64,000 nucleotides of DNA from Rhodococcus rhodochrous (GTDB lineage: Bacteria; Actinomycetota; Actinomycetes; Mycobacteriales; Mycobacteriaceae). The stretch spans positions 1,665,444 through 1,729,443 of the forward strand of contig NZ_LT906450.1 in assembly GCF_900187265.1 (NCBI RefSeq), in the 5' to 3' direction. The notes under the pieces were generated by a model that was not told the DNA's origin, searched no databases, and saw nothing but the letters and a program-made list of their open reading frames with translations. Positions 53,460 through 61,837 of this stretch are shown here, one piece after another (position 1 is the stretch's first letter; every line of letters starts with the position of its first letter). The position numbers and the translations under genes were made by a program.

Positions 53460-53513
53460 TTGCGATCACCGTGATTCCTGGGGCACCCGCCGAGGCGGCC
53501 GATTGCGATCACC
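53460..53513. promoter_or_regulatory. direct repeats in the organosulfur divergent promoter region
   Basis: TTGCGATCACC occurs twice (53460-53470 and 53503-53513), 43 bases apart, or four helical turns. The first overlaps a perfect palindrome ATCAC-C-GTGAT. The region separates the monooxygenase and importer operons and may hold a shared operator. The rest of the 213-base gap shows no gene. Confidence 0.45.
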
Positions 53514-53611
53514 TCGATCACAAGGGTGGCTCGGCCGTGCGGGCACTCCTTACTGTCGGCGACCATGACGAGCAATCACACGCTTCGACGTCGGGTCGGG
53601 GTGAGCTGATC

Positions 53612-54496
53612 GTGGCAACCATCCTCGACAAGGCGCGCAGGACGACACCGGATGTCGCGGACACGCCCGAGACGACCGGGGCATCGGGACTGATCGATCC
53701 CACCGCGATCAGCCGGAAGACCCGCAGTTCGTCCCGCGTTCCGCGTTCGGCCCAGCGGCTGCTCGGGCCGGTCCTGCTCGTCGTGGCCTGGCAACTCACC
53801 GCGTCCAGCGGCCTGTCCGGCGAGAACGTCCTTCCCCGGCCTCTGTCGGTGCTCACCGCGGCGTGGCGACTGATCGCCAACGGGGAACTGCAGGAACACA
53901 TGACGATCAGCCTGCTGCGGGTCGGCAACGGCCTGCTCATCGGCATCGTGCTCGGCCTGGTCCTCGCGCTGGTCTCGGGACTGTCGCGGGTCGGTGAGAA
54001 CTTCGTCGACGCCAACATGGAAATCCTGCGCGCCGTACCGAATTTCGCGCTCGTTCCGCTGCTCATCGTGTGGTTCGGTATCAGTGAGACCCCGAAGGTC
54101 CTGCTCATCACGCTCGCCGTGGCCGTCTCGATCTACATCAACACGTTCTCCGCGATCCGGAGCGTGGATGCCGGACTCGTCGAAGCGGCACGATCGTTCG
54201 GTGTCCAGCGCCGCGAACTGATCCGTCGGGTCATCCTCCCTGGCGCGCTGCCCGGCTTCCTCATCGGCCTGCGGCTCGCCCTGACCGGTGCGTGGTTGTC
54301 GCTGATCTTCGCCGAGACCATCAACGCCAAACGTGGTCTGGGACGGATGATGAGCGACGCGCGCGAATACTTTCAGCTCGACGTGGTCTTCGTCCTGATC
54401 GCCGTCTACGCGATCCTCGGTCTGCTCTCGATCTTCATCGTGCGCGCCCTCGAAGCTCGCCTGCTCACGTGGAGGAGGTCGTTCGATGGCAACTGA
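53612..54496 (+). CDS. sulfonate/nitrate-type ABC permease (SsuC-like)
   Basis: This 294-residue permease has six spans and the motif region EAARSFGVQRRELIRRVILP, then GALPGFLIGLRLALTGAWLS, typical of SsuC/TauC. An N-terminal tail of about 45 residues rich in Asp, Thr and Arg precedes the first span. GTG start after GGGGTGAG; the longer frame is antisense to the monooxygenase gene. It is followed by an ATPase and a binding protein, giving a complete importer for an alkyl- or aryl-sulfur compound (substrate class inferred from neighbours). Confidence 0.88.
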   Translation: MATILDKARRTTPDVADTPETTGASGLIDPTAISRKTRSSSRVPRSAQRLLGPVLLVVAWQLTASSGLSGENVLPRPLSVLTAAWRLIANGELQEHMTISLLRVGNGLLIGIVLGLVLALVSGLSRVGENFVDANMEILRAVPNFALVPLLIVWFGISETPKVLLITLAVAVSIYINTFSAIRSVDAGLVEAARSFGVQRRELIRRVILPGALPGFLIGLRLALTGAWLSLIFAETINAKRGLGRMMSDAREYFQLDVVFVLIAVYAILGLLSIFIVRALEARLLTWRRSFDGN

Positions 54497-55229
54497 TGTG
54501 ACCGAACGGACCGCGCTCGATTCCGTCGTCGTCGCCCGCGGTGTGCGGCGCGTGTTCGGCGAGCAGGTGGTGCTCGACGGCCTCGATCTCGACATCGCCC
54601 CCGGAGAATTCGTCGCGCTGCTCGGCCGGAGCGGCTCCGGCAAGTCCACCTTCCTGCGGGCGCTGGGAGCGCTGGACCCCGACGTCGAGGGGTATCTCCG
54701 GGTGCCGGCGAAACAGGCCATCGTCTTCCAGGACCCCCGGCTGCTGCCGTGGCAGAAGGTGCTGACGAACGTCAACATCGGACGACCGGACAACGCCCGC
54801 ACCCGGGCCGAGGCGCTCGACGCGCTCGCCGAGGTCGAACTCGAGAGCAAGGCGAAGGTCTGGCCGCGGACGTTGTCCGGGGGAGAGGCGCAGCGGGTCG
54901 CCCTCGCCCGGGCACTCGTCCGCGAACCGCAACTGCTGCTGCTCGACGAACCTTTCGGCGCTCTCGACGCACTCACCCGGATCCGCATGCACGGCCTGCT
55001 CGAGAAGCTGGTGGCCAAGCACCGGCCCGCGGTGCTCCTCGTGACCCACGACGTCGACGAGGCGATCCTGCTCGCGGATCGCGTCATCGTCCTCACCGAC
55101 GGGGTGATCTCCCTGTCGTCGCAGGTCGAGGTGCCGCGCCCGAGGGGGCGCGACTCCCGCGAGTTCGTCGCCCTGCGACGCCGCCTGCTCACCGAACTCG
55201 GTGTCGGCGACCAGCCCGACGCGCGCTGA
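54486..55229 (+). CDS. sulfonate/nitrate-type ABC ATPase (SsuB-like)
   Basis: This 247-residue ATPase has Walker A GRSGSGKSTFLRAL, Q-loop IVFQDPRLLPWQKVLTNV, which is the SsuB/TauB hallmark, signature LSGGEAQRVALARALVREPQ and Walker B LLLLDEPFGALDALTR. It overlaps the permease gene by 11 bases. It energises import by the neighbouring permease. Confidence 0.92.
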   Translation: MATDVTERTALDSVVVARGVRRVFGEQVVLDGLDLDIAPGEFVALLGRSGSGKSTFLRALGALDPDVEGYLRVPAKQAIVFQDPRLLPWQKVLTNVNIGRPDNARTRAEALDALAEVELESKAKVWPRTLSGGEAQRVALARALVREPQLLLLDEPFGALDALTRIRMHGLLEKLVAKHRPAVLLVTHDVDEAILLADRVIVLTDGVISLSSQVEVPRPRGRDSREFVALRRRLLTELGVGDQPDAR

Positions 55230-55316
55230 GCGTGCTGTGTCCCGCGCGCTGAGCGCGGCCCGTGTTCCCCCTACGTCCGGACAGCAGGTCCGGACGCCTC
55301 CCGAGAAGGATCGACT

Positions 55317-56387
55317 GTGTTTCGTAGTGTTCGCTCGCGATGGCTCGTGGTGCCGTCGCTCGCAGTGCTGTTCGCGGCATCCGCGTGCGGCCTCGGCGGT
55401 GCCGACGGGCAGGAAGCCCTCGCCGAGGCCACCATCGCGCATACCGGCGACGACATCCCCGACGGTGTGAAGCTCGTCGTCGCCGAGCAGAACGCGACCC
55501 GCTCGCAACCCCTCTACCTCTCCGGGGCGGGGGAGGATCTGCCGTACGACCTCGAGTTCGCCGATTTCAGCGGTGGTCCGGCCGTGATCGAGGCGTTGCG
55601 CTCCGGTGCCGCCGACATCGGTGCCCTGGGTGAAGCACCCATCCCGATCGCGGTCGCGAACGGGATCACCGACATCGTCGCGATCGCACTGGAAGCGAAT
55701 CCCGGCAGTAGTGGCGGTTACTTCCTGGTGGCGCAGCCGGGTAGCGACATCGAGACGGTGGCCGACCTGAAGGGCAAGAAGGTCGCGTACCCGCCCGGAA
55801 CGGGCCGGCACATGATCGTCGCGGGCCTGCTGGCGAAGGCAGGACTCGACCCGAAGACCGACATCGACGCGGTCGAACTGGCCGGCGCGGAGGTCGCTCC
55901 GACCTTCTCCTCCGGAGCCGTGGACGCCGCGATCCTCACCGGCGTGCAGTACTACAAGGTGGGCTCACCGCCCATCGTCGGCGACGGCACGGGGATCAAC
56001 ACCGGCATCAACACCCTGATCGTGCGGAAGCAGACCCTCGAGGATCCTGCGAAGGCCGCAGCGATCGGCGACTACGTCGGACGCTCGGTCGCCGCGAACA
56101 ACTGGATCGCCTCGCATCCCGACGAGTGGGTGGAGGCGTATCACGTGGGCACTCAGGGGATGACACCCGAGGAAGGCCGCGAACTGCTCGACCACACGGG
56201 CAGCGGACGGTTCTACCCGATCGACGAGAAGTCGATCGCGCTGTTCCAGAGCGTCGCGGACGGGCTCTACGAGACCGGCACCATGACCGTTCCCGTCGAC
56301 GTCTCGCCATACGTGGACGGCCGCTACAACGACATCGTCGTCGCGCAGAACGAGGCCGATGACAGCGTTCCGGATCCGCTTCCCTGA
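55317..56387 (+). CDS. ABC substrate-binding lipoprotein (SsuA-like)
   Basis: This 356-residue protein has the lipobox FAASACGLG and the SsuA/NMT1-like fold: FSGGPAVIEALRSGAADIGA, LKGKKVAYPPGTGRHMIVAG and SSGAVDAAILTGVQYYKVG. It captures an organosulfur or similar anion outside the membrane. GTG start. Residue segment ITDIVAIALEANPGSSGGYF is the usual hinge. 87 bases after the ATPase stop contain no gene. The ligand is not deducible. Confidence 0.9.
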   Translation: MFRSVRSRWLVVPSLAVLFAASACGLGGADGQEALAEATIAHTGDDIPDGVKLVVAEQNATRSQPLYLSGAGEDLPYDLEFADFSGGPAVIEALRSGAADIGALGEAPIPIAVANGITDIVAIALEANPGSSGGYFLVAQPGSDIETVADLKGKKVAYPPGTGRHMIVAGLLAKAGLDPKTDIDAVELAGAEVAPTFSSGAVDAAILTGVQYYKVGSPPIVGDGTGINTGINTLIVRKQTLEDPAKAAAIGDYVGRSVAANNWIASHPDEWVEAYHVGTQGMTPEEGRELLDHTGSGRFYPIDEKSIALFQSVADGLYETGTMTVPVDVSPYVDGRYNDIVVAQNEADDSVPDPLP

Positions 56388-56401
56388 TCCGACCCGTCAC
56401 C

Positions 56402-56437
56402 GATGTCCCACCCATAGAAGATGTTCCACCGATAGAA
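56402..56437 (+). repeat. tandem 18-bp duplication in the tauD-like leader
   Basis: GATGTCCCACCCATAGAA is followed directly by GATGTTCCACCGATAGAA, two units with two mismatches. The second unit leads into AGGAGC, the ribosome site of the dioxygenase gene. Confidence 0.6.
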
Positions 56438-56448
56438 GGAGCAGTCCC

Positions 56449-57366
56449 ATGACCCAGGCCGCCACCCGCCTCGACGTCGTCCCCCAGTCCGGCCATGCCG
56501 GAGCAGAGATCCGCGGCGTCGACCTGACCCGCGAACTCGCCGAGGACGAGATCACCACCATCCGAGAGGCGCTGCTGAAGTGGAAGGTTGTGTTCTTCCG
56601 CGACCAGTTCCTCGACCACGACCAGCATCTGCGGTTCTCGTCGTACTTCGGGAAGCCGACCCCGGCGCATCCGCTGTTCGACTCGATTCCCGACCCGGAC
56701 CACCCCACGATCTACCCGATCTTCCGCGACCGGTTCAAGGCGCGCATCGCGAACAGCAGCGGCTACGACAAGGTGCGCTGGCACGCCGACGTCACGGCGG
56801 CGGTCAACCCGCCGTTCGCGTCGATCCTGCGCGCCGAGACCCTCCCGCCCTACGGCGGCGACACCCAGTGGTCGAACGCGGTGGCGGCGTACAACGGTCT
56901 GTCGGCGCCCGTGCAGCGACTCGCCGACGAACTGCGTGCGGTGCACCGCTTCACTCCGGGTGACGGTGCGAAGCCGACCGAGGACTACCTGCGTCGCGTC
57001 GAGCGTCGCCCGTTGGTGAGTGAGCATCCGGTCGTGCGGGTGCACCCGGAGACGGGGGAGAAGGCGCTGTACGTCAACCCCGGCTTCACGCAGTACATCT
57101 CGGGGGTCTCGCCGCACGAGAGCCGGCGTCTGCTCGGGTTGTTCTTCGAGGAACTCGGCCGTCCCGAGTACACGGTCCGCTTCAAGTGGGAGCCGGGATC
57201 GATCGCATTCTGGGACAACCGATCCGCCGTGCATCTCGCCCCGAGCGATCTCGTCACCGAACACGATCGGCGCCTGTACCGCATCACTCTCGAAGGTGAC
57301 GTGCCGGTCGGACCGGACGGACGCGAATCCGTCGCGCTCGAGGGCGAACCGTTCGAGGCAGTCTGA
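56449..57366 (+). CDS. TauD/TfdA-type Fe(II)/2-oxoglutarate dioxygenase
   Basis: This 305-residue dioxygenase has the iron ligands His112 and Asp114 (WHADVT) and distal His262 (NRSAVHLAP), with Arg278 (RRLYRITLEGD) set to bind 2-oxoglutarate. Family members release sulfite or sulfate from taurine, alkanesulfonates or alkyl sulfate esters (TauD, AtsK) or cleave aryloxy acids (TfdA). Its place behind SsuCBA-like genes favours a sulfur substrate. ATG after AAGGAG. Length is normal. Confidence 0.9.
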   Translation: MTQAATRLDVVPQSGHAGAEIRGVDLTRELAEDEITTIREALLKWKVVFFRDQFLDHDQHLRFSSYFGKPTPAHPLFDSIPDPDHPTIYPIFRDRFKARIANSSGYDKVRWHADVTAAVNPPFASILRAETLPPYGGDTQWSNAVAAYNGLSAPVQRLADELRAVHRFTPGDGAKPTEDYLRRVERRPLVSEHPVVRVHPETGEKALYVNPGFTQYISGVSPHESRRLLGLFFEELGRPEYTVRFKWEPGSIAFWDNRSAVHLAPSDLVTEHDRRLYRITLEGDVPVGPDGRESVALEGEPFEAV

Positions 57367-57371
57367 ACCGC

Positions 57372-58583
57372 GTGACCGAACGGACGGAGCCCGGACCCGG
57401 GCTCCGTCCGTTCTTCCTGTCGCTGTTCGTCCCGTCGGCGATCTTCGGTCTGGGCACCGGTGCCGGTGCTCCCATGATGGCGCTGTTCGCCCGCGAACTC
57501 GGCGCGTCCGTGCCGGTCGCGGGACTGATCGTCGCGCTGGTCGCATTCGGGGCGGTCCTCGGCGACCTGCCGTCGGGCACGGTGGTCGCGCGTTTCGGGG
57601 AACGTCGCGCGATCGTCCTCGGATCGGCGCTCGGTGCGACCGGCGTGCTCGTGTCGTTGTCGGCGCCCACCCCGGCGGTGCTCGCGGTGGGCGCGACACT
57701 CACCGGTTTCGCGAACGCGGTGTGGGGGCTCGCGCGGCAGAGCTATCTCGCCGGTGCCCTGCCGTTGCACATGCGCGCCCGTGGCATCTCCGCGAACGCC
57801 GCTATGAGCAGGGCGGGTGTGTTCGTCGGTCCGTTCGTCGGTGCCGGTGCGGTGCACCTGACGGGCGTGAGCGGAGGGCTGATCGTCCAGGTCGTCGCGA
57901 TCGTCGTCTCCGGGGCGCTCGTCGTGAATGCCGCTGTGTCGGAACCGGACAGGTCGGAGCGGCGCAGCGGCGGCGTGATCGCGGTGGCGGCCTCCCACCG
58001 GACGGTCCTCGGGACGCTGGGTGTCGGTGCGATGCTCGTCGGCGCGTCGCGCGCCTCACGCGACGCGGTGCTGCCGTTGTGGGCCGATCACATCGGGGTG
58101 GCGCCGGCGACCGTCTCGTTGATCTTCGGCGTTGCGGCGGCAGTGGACGTGGCGCTGGCCTACCCGGCCGGAGTTCTGATGGACCGCTACGGCCGCCGGG
58201 TGACGGCCGTACCGGCGCTGCTGCTGTTCGGCACGGCCTTCCTGATCCTGCCGCTGTCGCAGCAGCTGTGGTGGCTCGTGGTGGTCGCGGTGGTGCTCGG
58301 GACGGCGAACGGTATGAGCAACGGCATCGTCATGACGCTCGGCGCCGACGTCTCACCACCGCACGCGCGTGCCGAGTTCCTGGCTGCGTGGCGACTGACC
58401 CACGACACCGGATCGTTCGCGGGACCACTCGTCGTCGGAGCGGTGGCCACCGTGTCGCTCGCCGGTGGTGCCACCGCGATCGGGGCACTCGCCCTCGTCG
58501 GTGCCGGAGTGATGTACCGGTACATCCCGCGATACGTGCCGGTGCCCGTCGCGGTGCCACAGGATCAGCGCGCGGCGCCGTAG
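57372..58583 (+). CDS. MFS transporter at the end of the organosulfur operon
   Basis: This 403-residue protein has twelve predicted spans, with GDLPSGTVVARFGERRAIVL as the loop 2-3 motif and AGVLMDRYGRRVTAVPALLL in the second half. It begins five bases after the dioxygenase stop and so is cotranscribed. It may export the desulfurised product, sulfite or a toxic intermediate. Its 3' end overlaps the convergent PPOX gene by 19 bases. The substrate is unknown. Confidence 0.82.
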   Translation: MTERTEPGPGLRPFFLSLFVPSAIFGLGTGAGAPMMALFARELGASVPVAGLIVALVAFGAVLGDLPSGTVVARFGERRAIVLGSALGATGVLVSLSAPTPAVLAVGATLTGFANAVWGLARQSYLAGALPLHMRARGISANAAMSRAGVFVGPFVGAGAVHLTGVSGGLIVQVVAIVVSGALVVNAAVSEPDRSERRSGGVIAVAASHRTVLGTLGVGAMLVGASRASRDAVLPLWADHIGVAPATVSLIFGVAAAVDVALAYPAGVLMDRYGRRVTAVPALLLFGTAFLILPLSQQLWWLVVVAVVLGTANGMSNGIVMTLGADVSPPHARAEFLAAWRLTHDTGSFAGPLVVGAVATVSLAGGATAIGALALVGAGVMYRYIPRYVPVPVAVPQDQRAAP

Positions 58584-58993
58584 AAGCGGGAGACCCGCAC
58601 ACGCAGCAGCAACCTGCGATCGGCGACCATCGCGGCCCGGAAGTCGTCCCAGTCCGGATGCTCGCCCTGCACCGCTCGATACAACTCGACGAGCTGCTCG
58701 ACGGTGTCGTCGTGGGGGTCCGCGGCCACCGGTGTCAGTTCGGCCTCGCCCTCCGCGACGGCGTAGGACCACTTGTCGTCGGAGTCGACGAACAGGCTCA
58801 CGCGCGGGTCTCGGCGCATGTTCTGGGTCTTCGCCCGATCGTCGGTGACGGAGACGGAGAACGTGCGGGTCGCGGGCTCGTACCGGTAGGTGATGTTCGA
58901 CAACTGGGGTCGCCCGTCGCGTTTGATCGTCGCGAGCACGGCGACACCGGTGGGAGGGAACAGGGCTTCGAGTGCGCTCTCGTCGGCCGGCAT
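58565..58993 (-). CDS. PPOX-class flavin/F420-dependent split-barrel enzyme
   Basis: This 142-residue protein has the pyridoxamine-phosphate-oxidase-like barrel: GVAVLATIKRDGRPQLSNIT, FSVSVTDDRAKTQNMRRDPR and VSLFVDSDDKWSYAVAEGEA, ending FYGAAR. That series is characteristic of the actinobacterial F420-dependent group, which reduces quinones, biliverdin or other compounds. F420 use is inferred from the family. It overlaps the convergent MFS gene tail to tail. Confidence 0.85.
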   Translation of the reverse strand: MPADESALEALFPPTGVAVLATIKRDGRPQLSNITYRYEPATRTFSVSVTDDRAKTQNMRRDPRVSLFVDSDDKWSYAVAEGEAELTPVAADPHDDTVEQLVELYRAVQGEHPDWDDFRAAMVADRRLLLRVRVSRFYGAAR

Positions 58994-59059
58994 GGCGCCC
59001 AGACTACGGCCGACCGTGCAGAATCGGGGCGGGTATCGAGCCGAGCACGAAGGGCAGAC

Positions 59060-59839
59060 ATGCTGGACTACGCGCGTTACTGCGGAGAGATCGTCGAACA
59101 GACGGAACTGCTGGTGGACTCACTGGCCGGGCAGGACATGAGCACACCGGTGCCGTCGTGCCCGGGATGGAATGTCGGTCAGCTCGCCCGGCACATCGGC
59201 TACGGCCACCGCTGGGCGAGCGAGGCGGTCCGCGGTGAAGGGGCGATGCCGCGCACCGACCGCGCGATGCGGGAACTGGCGGACTACGTCGACGAGGATC
59301 CGGACGAGCTGATCCCGTGGTTGCGGGAAGGAGCGCGCGAACTCGAGGCCGCGCTTCGGGAGGTCGGCCCGGACATGCGGGTGTGGACGCCGATCCCGGG
59401 CGGCAAGAAGACACCGGAGTTCTTCGCCCGACGTTTCGCCCACGAGACCGTGGTGCATCGTGCCGACGCCGTGCTCGCGTTGGGAGCGGACTTCGAGGCG
59501 GCTCACGATCTCGCCGTGGACTGCGTGGACGAATGGCTCGACCTGGCGGTGGTCACCTGGCCGCGGCGCGATGTGGAACGGCACCGCGCGCTGCACGGCC
59601 CCGACCGGACACTGCACTTCCACGCGACGGACACCTCGGCGGAGTGGGTCGTGGACCTGACCGGCGAGGACTTCGCGTGGCGGCATGCCCACGAGAAGAG
59701 TGCCGTGGCGGTACGCGGACCGCTGACGGAACTGCTGTTGGTGCTCTACCGTCGGCGCGCCGTGGACGCAGCCGACGTGGAGGTCTTCGGCGACACCGGG
59801 TTTCTGGCGTCCTGGCTCGACGTCAGTCCCTTCGGCTAG
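59060..59839 (+). CDS. maleylpyruvate isomerase-family (DinB-fold) protein
   Basis: This 259-residue protein of the mycothiol-dependent maleylpyruvate isomerase family opens with the helical bundle CGEIVEQTELLVDSLAGQDM and has SCPGWNVGQLARHIGYGHRW, the WxVxxLxxHxG signature whose His binds metal. FARRFAHETVVHRADAVLAL supplies the Glu and His ligands of the four-helix site. Members use mycothiol as cofactor or have unknown roles. ATG start; the very long upstream frame is antisense-like. A short hairpin at its stop probably terminates it. Confidence 0.85.
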   Translation: MLDYARYCGEIVEQTELLVDSLAGQDMSTPVPSCPGWNVGQLARHIGYGHRWASEAVRGEGAMPRTDRAMRELADYVDEDPDELIPWLREGARELEAALREVGPDMRVWTPIPGGKKTPEFFARRFAHETVVHRADAVLALGADFEAAHDLAVDCVDEWLDLAVVTWPRRDVERHRALHGPDRTLHFHATDTSAEWVVDLTGEDFAWRHAHEKSAVAVRGPLTELLLVLYRRRAVDAADVEVFGDTGFLASWLDVSPFG

Positions 59840-59846
59840 CCGAAGG
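59829..59846 (+). terminator. short hairpin at the stop codon
   Basis: CCTTCGG-CTAG-CCGAAGG includes the TAG stop of the upstream gene in its loop. It is a compact GC stem suited to a terminator, though no T-run follows. Confidence 0.5.
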
Positions 59847-59902
59847 CAGAACGCACAGCGAGTGGCCGCACCGCGACGGCGAGACGGCCACCCGCCTGTG
59901 AG

Positions 59903-60319
59903 TCAGACCGACAGGCGCGAGGCCGAGTACGCGTGGCGGATCGCGTCGAGTGCGCTGGTGCAAGGAATGTGCGCTTCCTGCAGCGAATGGATCACCTCGG
60001 CGATCGGTCCGGACTGCTCCAAGGCGCTGCCGGCGGCGACGGCCCAGGCGACTTCGCCGGGTTCGAAGGTCCGGGTGGGCTTCCATCCTCGCTGGGGAGC
60101 GAGTTCGCGCAGTGTGCTCCAGTGCGCGACCTCGTCCGCATCCGGACGTCCGATGAAAAGTAGGCGGTCGTGTCCCACGATGAACCCCTTCGTCCTGCTT
60201 TGGTGCTTCGACAGGTAGGTCGTTTGCACTGTGTGCTTCGTTACATTTACCTGATCGAGAAGCGTCGCAGGTTTGTGACGTTCCACTATGTGGTACATCC
60301 GCCCGAATTCGGGAAACCG
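59903..60319 (-). CDS. hypothetical protein with AT-rich 5' half
   Basis: This is a protein of about 138 residues starting MRFPEFGRMYHIVERHKP. The first half (HTVQTTYLSKHQSRTKGFIV) is basic and encoded by clearly AT-richer DNA than the surroundings. The second half (WSTLRELAPQRGWKPTRTFE, then EVIHSLQEAHIPCTSALD) is normal. There is no signal peptide or span. It lies right behind the AraC gene and could be cotranscribed. The start is unsure: GTG at 60343 overlaps the AraC stop and ATG at 60301 is also in frame; none has a strong ribosome site. Family not recognised; the base composition hints at recent arrival. Confidence 0.5.
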   Translation of the reverse strand, partial: RFPEFGRMYHIVERHKPATLLDQVNVTKHTVQTTYLSKHQSRTKGFIVGHDRLLFIGRPDADEVAHWSTLRELAPQRGWKPTRTFEPGEVAWAVAAGSALEQSGPIAEVIHSLQEAHIPCTSALDAIRHAYSASRLSV

Positions 60320-60335
60320 CATCCGGCGAGGGCGG

Positions 60336-61220
60336 TCAGCCACCGCCGTAACGAGCCGCGAACGCGCCCGGCGTCATACCCACGACCCTGGCGAAATCCC
60401 GTACGAAATGCGGCTGGTCGGCGTAACCGAGGACGGCGGCGACCTCCGACAGCGAGCCGGGCCCCTCGCGCAGGCGCCCGGCGGCCTCCTGCAGTCGCCG
60501 CCGCTGGATCAGCCACTTCGGGGTCAGCCCGATCCGTCGCTGGACCAGGCGTTGCAGTGCCCGCTCGCTGAGATCGAATTCGGCCCGTACCTGCTCGACC
60601 CGCAGAACGTCGGAGTGCTCCTCGACGAACGCCACCACCCGGTTGACGAGCCGCCCCTCCTCGTCGATCGGCAGATAGGCGCGCAGCACGTCGTCGAAGG
60701 CCTCCGTCGCGGCGCGGTGCGACTCCGGGGAGTCCGGGCCGTGCGACATCGCCTCCCGAACCCGCGTGATCAGACGCGCGCCGGCGTCGCCGAGGACATC
60801 GGTGAGGTCGACGGTCAGGTCGGTGAACGCCGCGAGCGAGGTGCCCGTGATCAGTGCCCCGGCCGCCGGGCTGAGCATGGACCCGACCGCCCAGCCCTCG
60901 CCGGTGAGGGTGACCGTGGACAGCCCGTGCTCGACGCCGTAGAAGCGCGCGTAATCGTGCGCGACCACCAGTTGGCAGACCGGATAGCGCAGCACCCGCT
61001 GGGGTGCCTCCCGGTCGGCCGGCACGGACCAGACGGGAATCCAGTACCGCTGCATCAGATCCGTGAGGTCGGGTGCGGCGGGATAGCGGTGGATGGTGTG
61101 CGAGGCGTCGTGCGGATCCTTCAGGTGGGCACGTTCGGTGTCGTCGCGACCGCCGACGCGGTCGGTGCCATCGCTACCGCCGAAAAGGTGCGACCCCGGG
61201 TCGCCGCCGTCGGGTTTCAT
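60336..61220 (-). CDS. AraC-family regulator (DUF6597-type sensor)
   Basis: This 294-residue regulator has an N-terminal sensor: PDLTDLMQRYWIPVWSVPAD, then LRYPVCQLVVAHDYARFYGV. Its C-terminal AraC double helix-turn-helix includes FDLSERALQRLVQRRIGLTP, then LSEVAAVLGYADQPHFVRDF and VGMTPGAFAARYG. The sensor half matches the DUF6597 group. It is divergent from a maleylpyruvate-isomerase-fold gene, 36 bases away, which is its likely target. Start ATG with GAGG. Inducer unknown. Confidence 0.85.
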   Translation of the reverse strand: MKPDGGDPGSHLFGGSDGTDRVGGRDDTERAHLKDPHDASHTIHRYPAAPDLTDLMQRYWIPVWSVPADREAPQRVLRYPVCQLVVAHDYARFYGVEHGLSTVTLTGEGWAVGSMLSPAAGALITGTSLAAFTDLTVDLTDVLGDAGARLITRVREAMSHGPDSPESHRAATEAFDDVLRAYLPIDEEGRLVNRVVAFVEEHSDVLRVEQVRAEFDLSERALQRLVQRRIGLTPKWLIQRRRLQEAAGRLREGPGSLSEVAAVLGYADQPHFVRDFARVVGMTPGAFAARYGGG

Positions 61221-61256
61221 CAATACCTCACGCTCGCCGGTCGTCAGTATCGAGTC

Positions 61257-61817
61257 ATGAATACAACAGCACTGCGACACGCAGAGGCCGACCAGCCGCT
61301 CACCGACGTGATCTCGTCGCTTCGCGACACCGACTGGGATGCGCAGTCGCCGTGTGAGGGGTGGACGGCGCGCGACGTTCTGGCCCACGTCATCGACACG
61401 CAGCGGGACTTCTTCGCCGGACGCGGTGTCGAGATGGGCGAGCGGTCCGACACCGACCGTCCTGTCGAGGCGTGGAGGACGCACACGGCACGGATCGCCG
61501 AGATCCTCGCGGACGACTCCTTCGTCTCGAAGACATACGACGGATACTTCGGGCCGACCACGGTGGGTGCGACGTTCGAGCAGTTCTACGTCTGGGACAT
61601 GATCGTGCATCGCTGGGACATCGCACGCAGCGCGGGGGTCGATGTGACCTTCTCGGACGCCGAACTCGACCGGATGGAGGCCGGCGCCGACAGTTTCGGC
61701 GACGCGCTCTACATGGACGGTGTCTGTGCTCCGGCGGTGCCGGTTCCCGAGGACGCAGACCGCACGGCCCGGATCCTCGCGAAGATGGGACGTCGCACGG
61801 CCGCGTCGATCGGTTAG
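61257..61817 (+). CDS. maleylpyruvate isomerase-like DinB-fold protein
   Basis: This 186-residue protein starts MNTTALRHAEADQPLTDVIS and carries PCEGWTARDVLAHVIDTQRD, the WxxxDLxxH signature whose His is the first metal ligand. FEQFYVWDMIVHRWDIARSA adds the Asp and His of the four-helix metal site. The group (TIGR03086-like) is related to mycothiol S-transferases. It is divergent from the AraC-type regulator. The upstream frame is long but antisense to that regulator. Function unknown beyond the family. Confidence 0.8.
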   Translation: MNTTALRHAEADQPLTDVISSLRDTDWDAQSPCEGWTARDVLAHVIDTQRDFFAGRGVEMGERSDTDRPVEAWRTHTARIAEILADDSFVSKTYDGYFGPTTVGATFEQFYVWDMIVHRWDIARSAGVDVTFSDAELDRMEAGADSFGDALYMDGVCAPAVPVPEDADRTARILAKMGRRTAASIG

Positions 61818-61837
61818 GCCGCGTTATCGTCGGTCGT

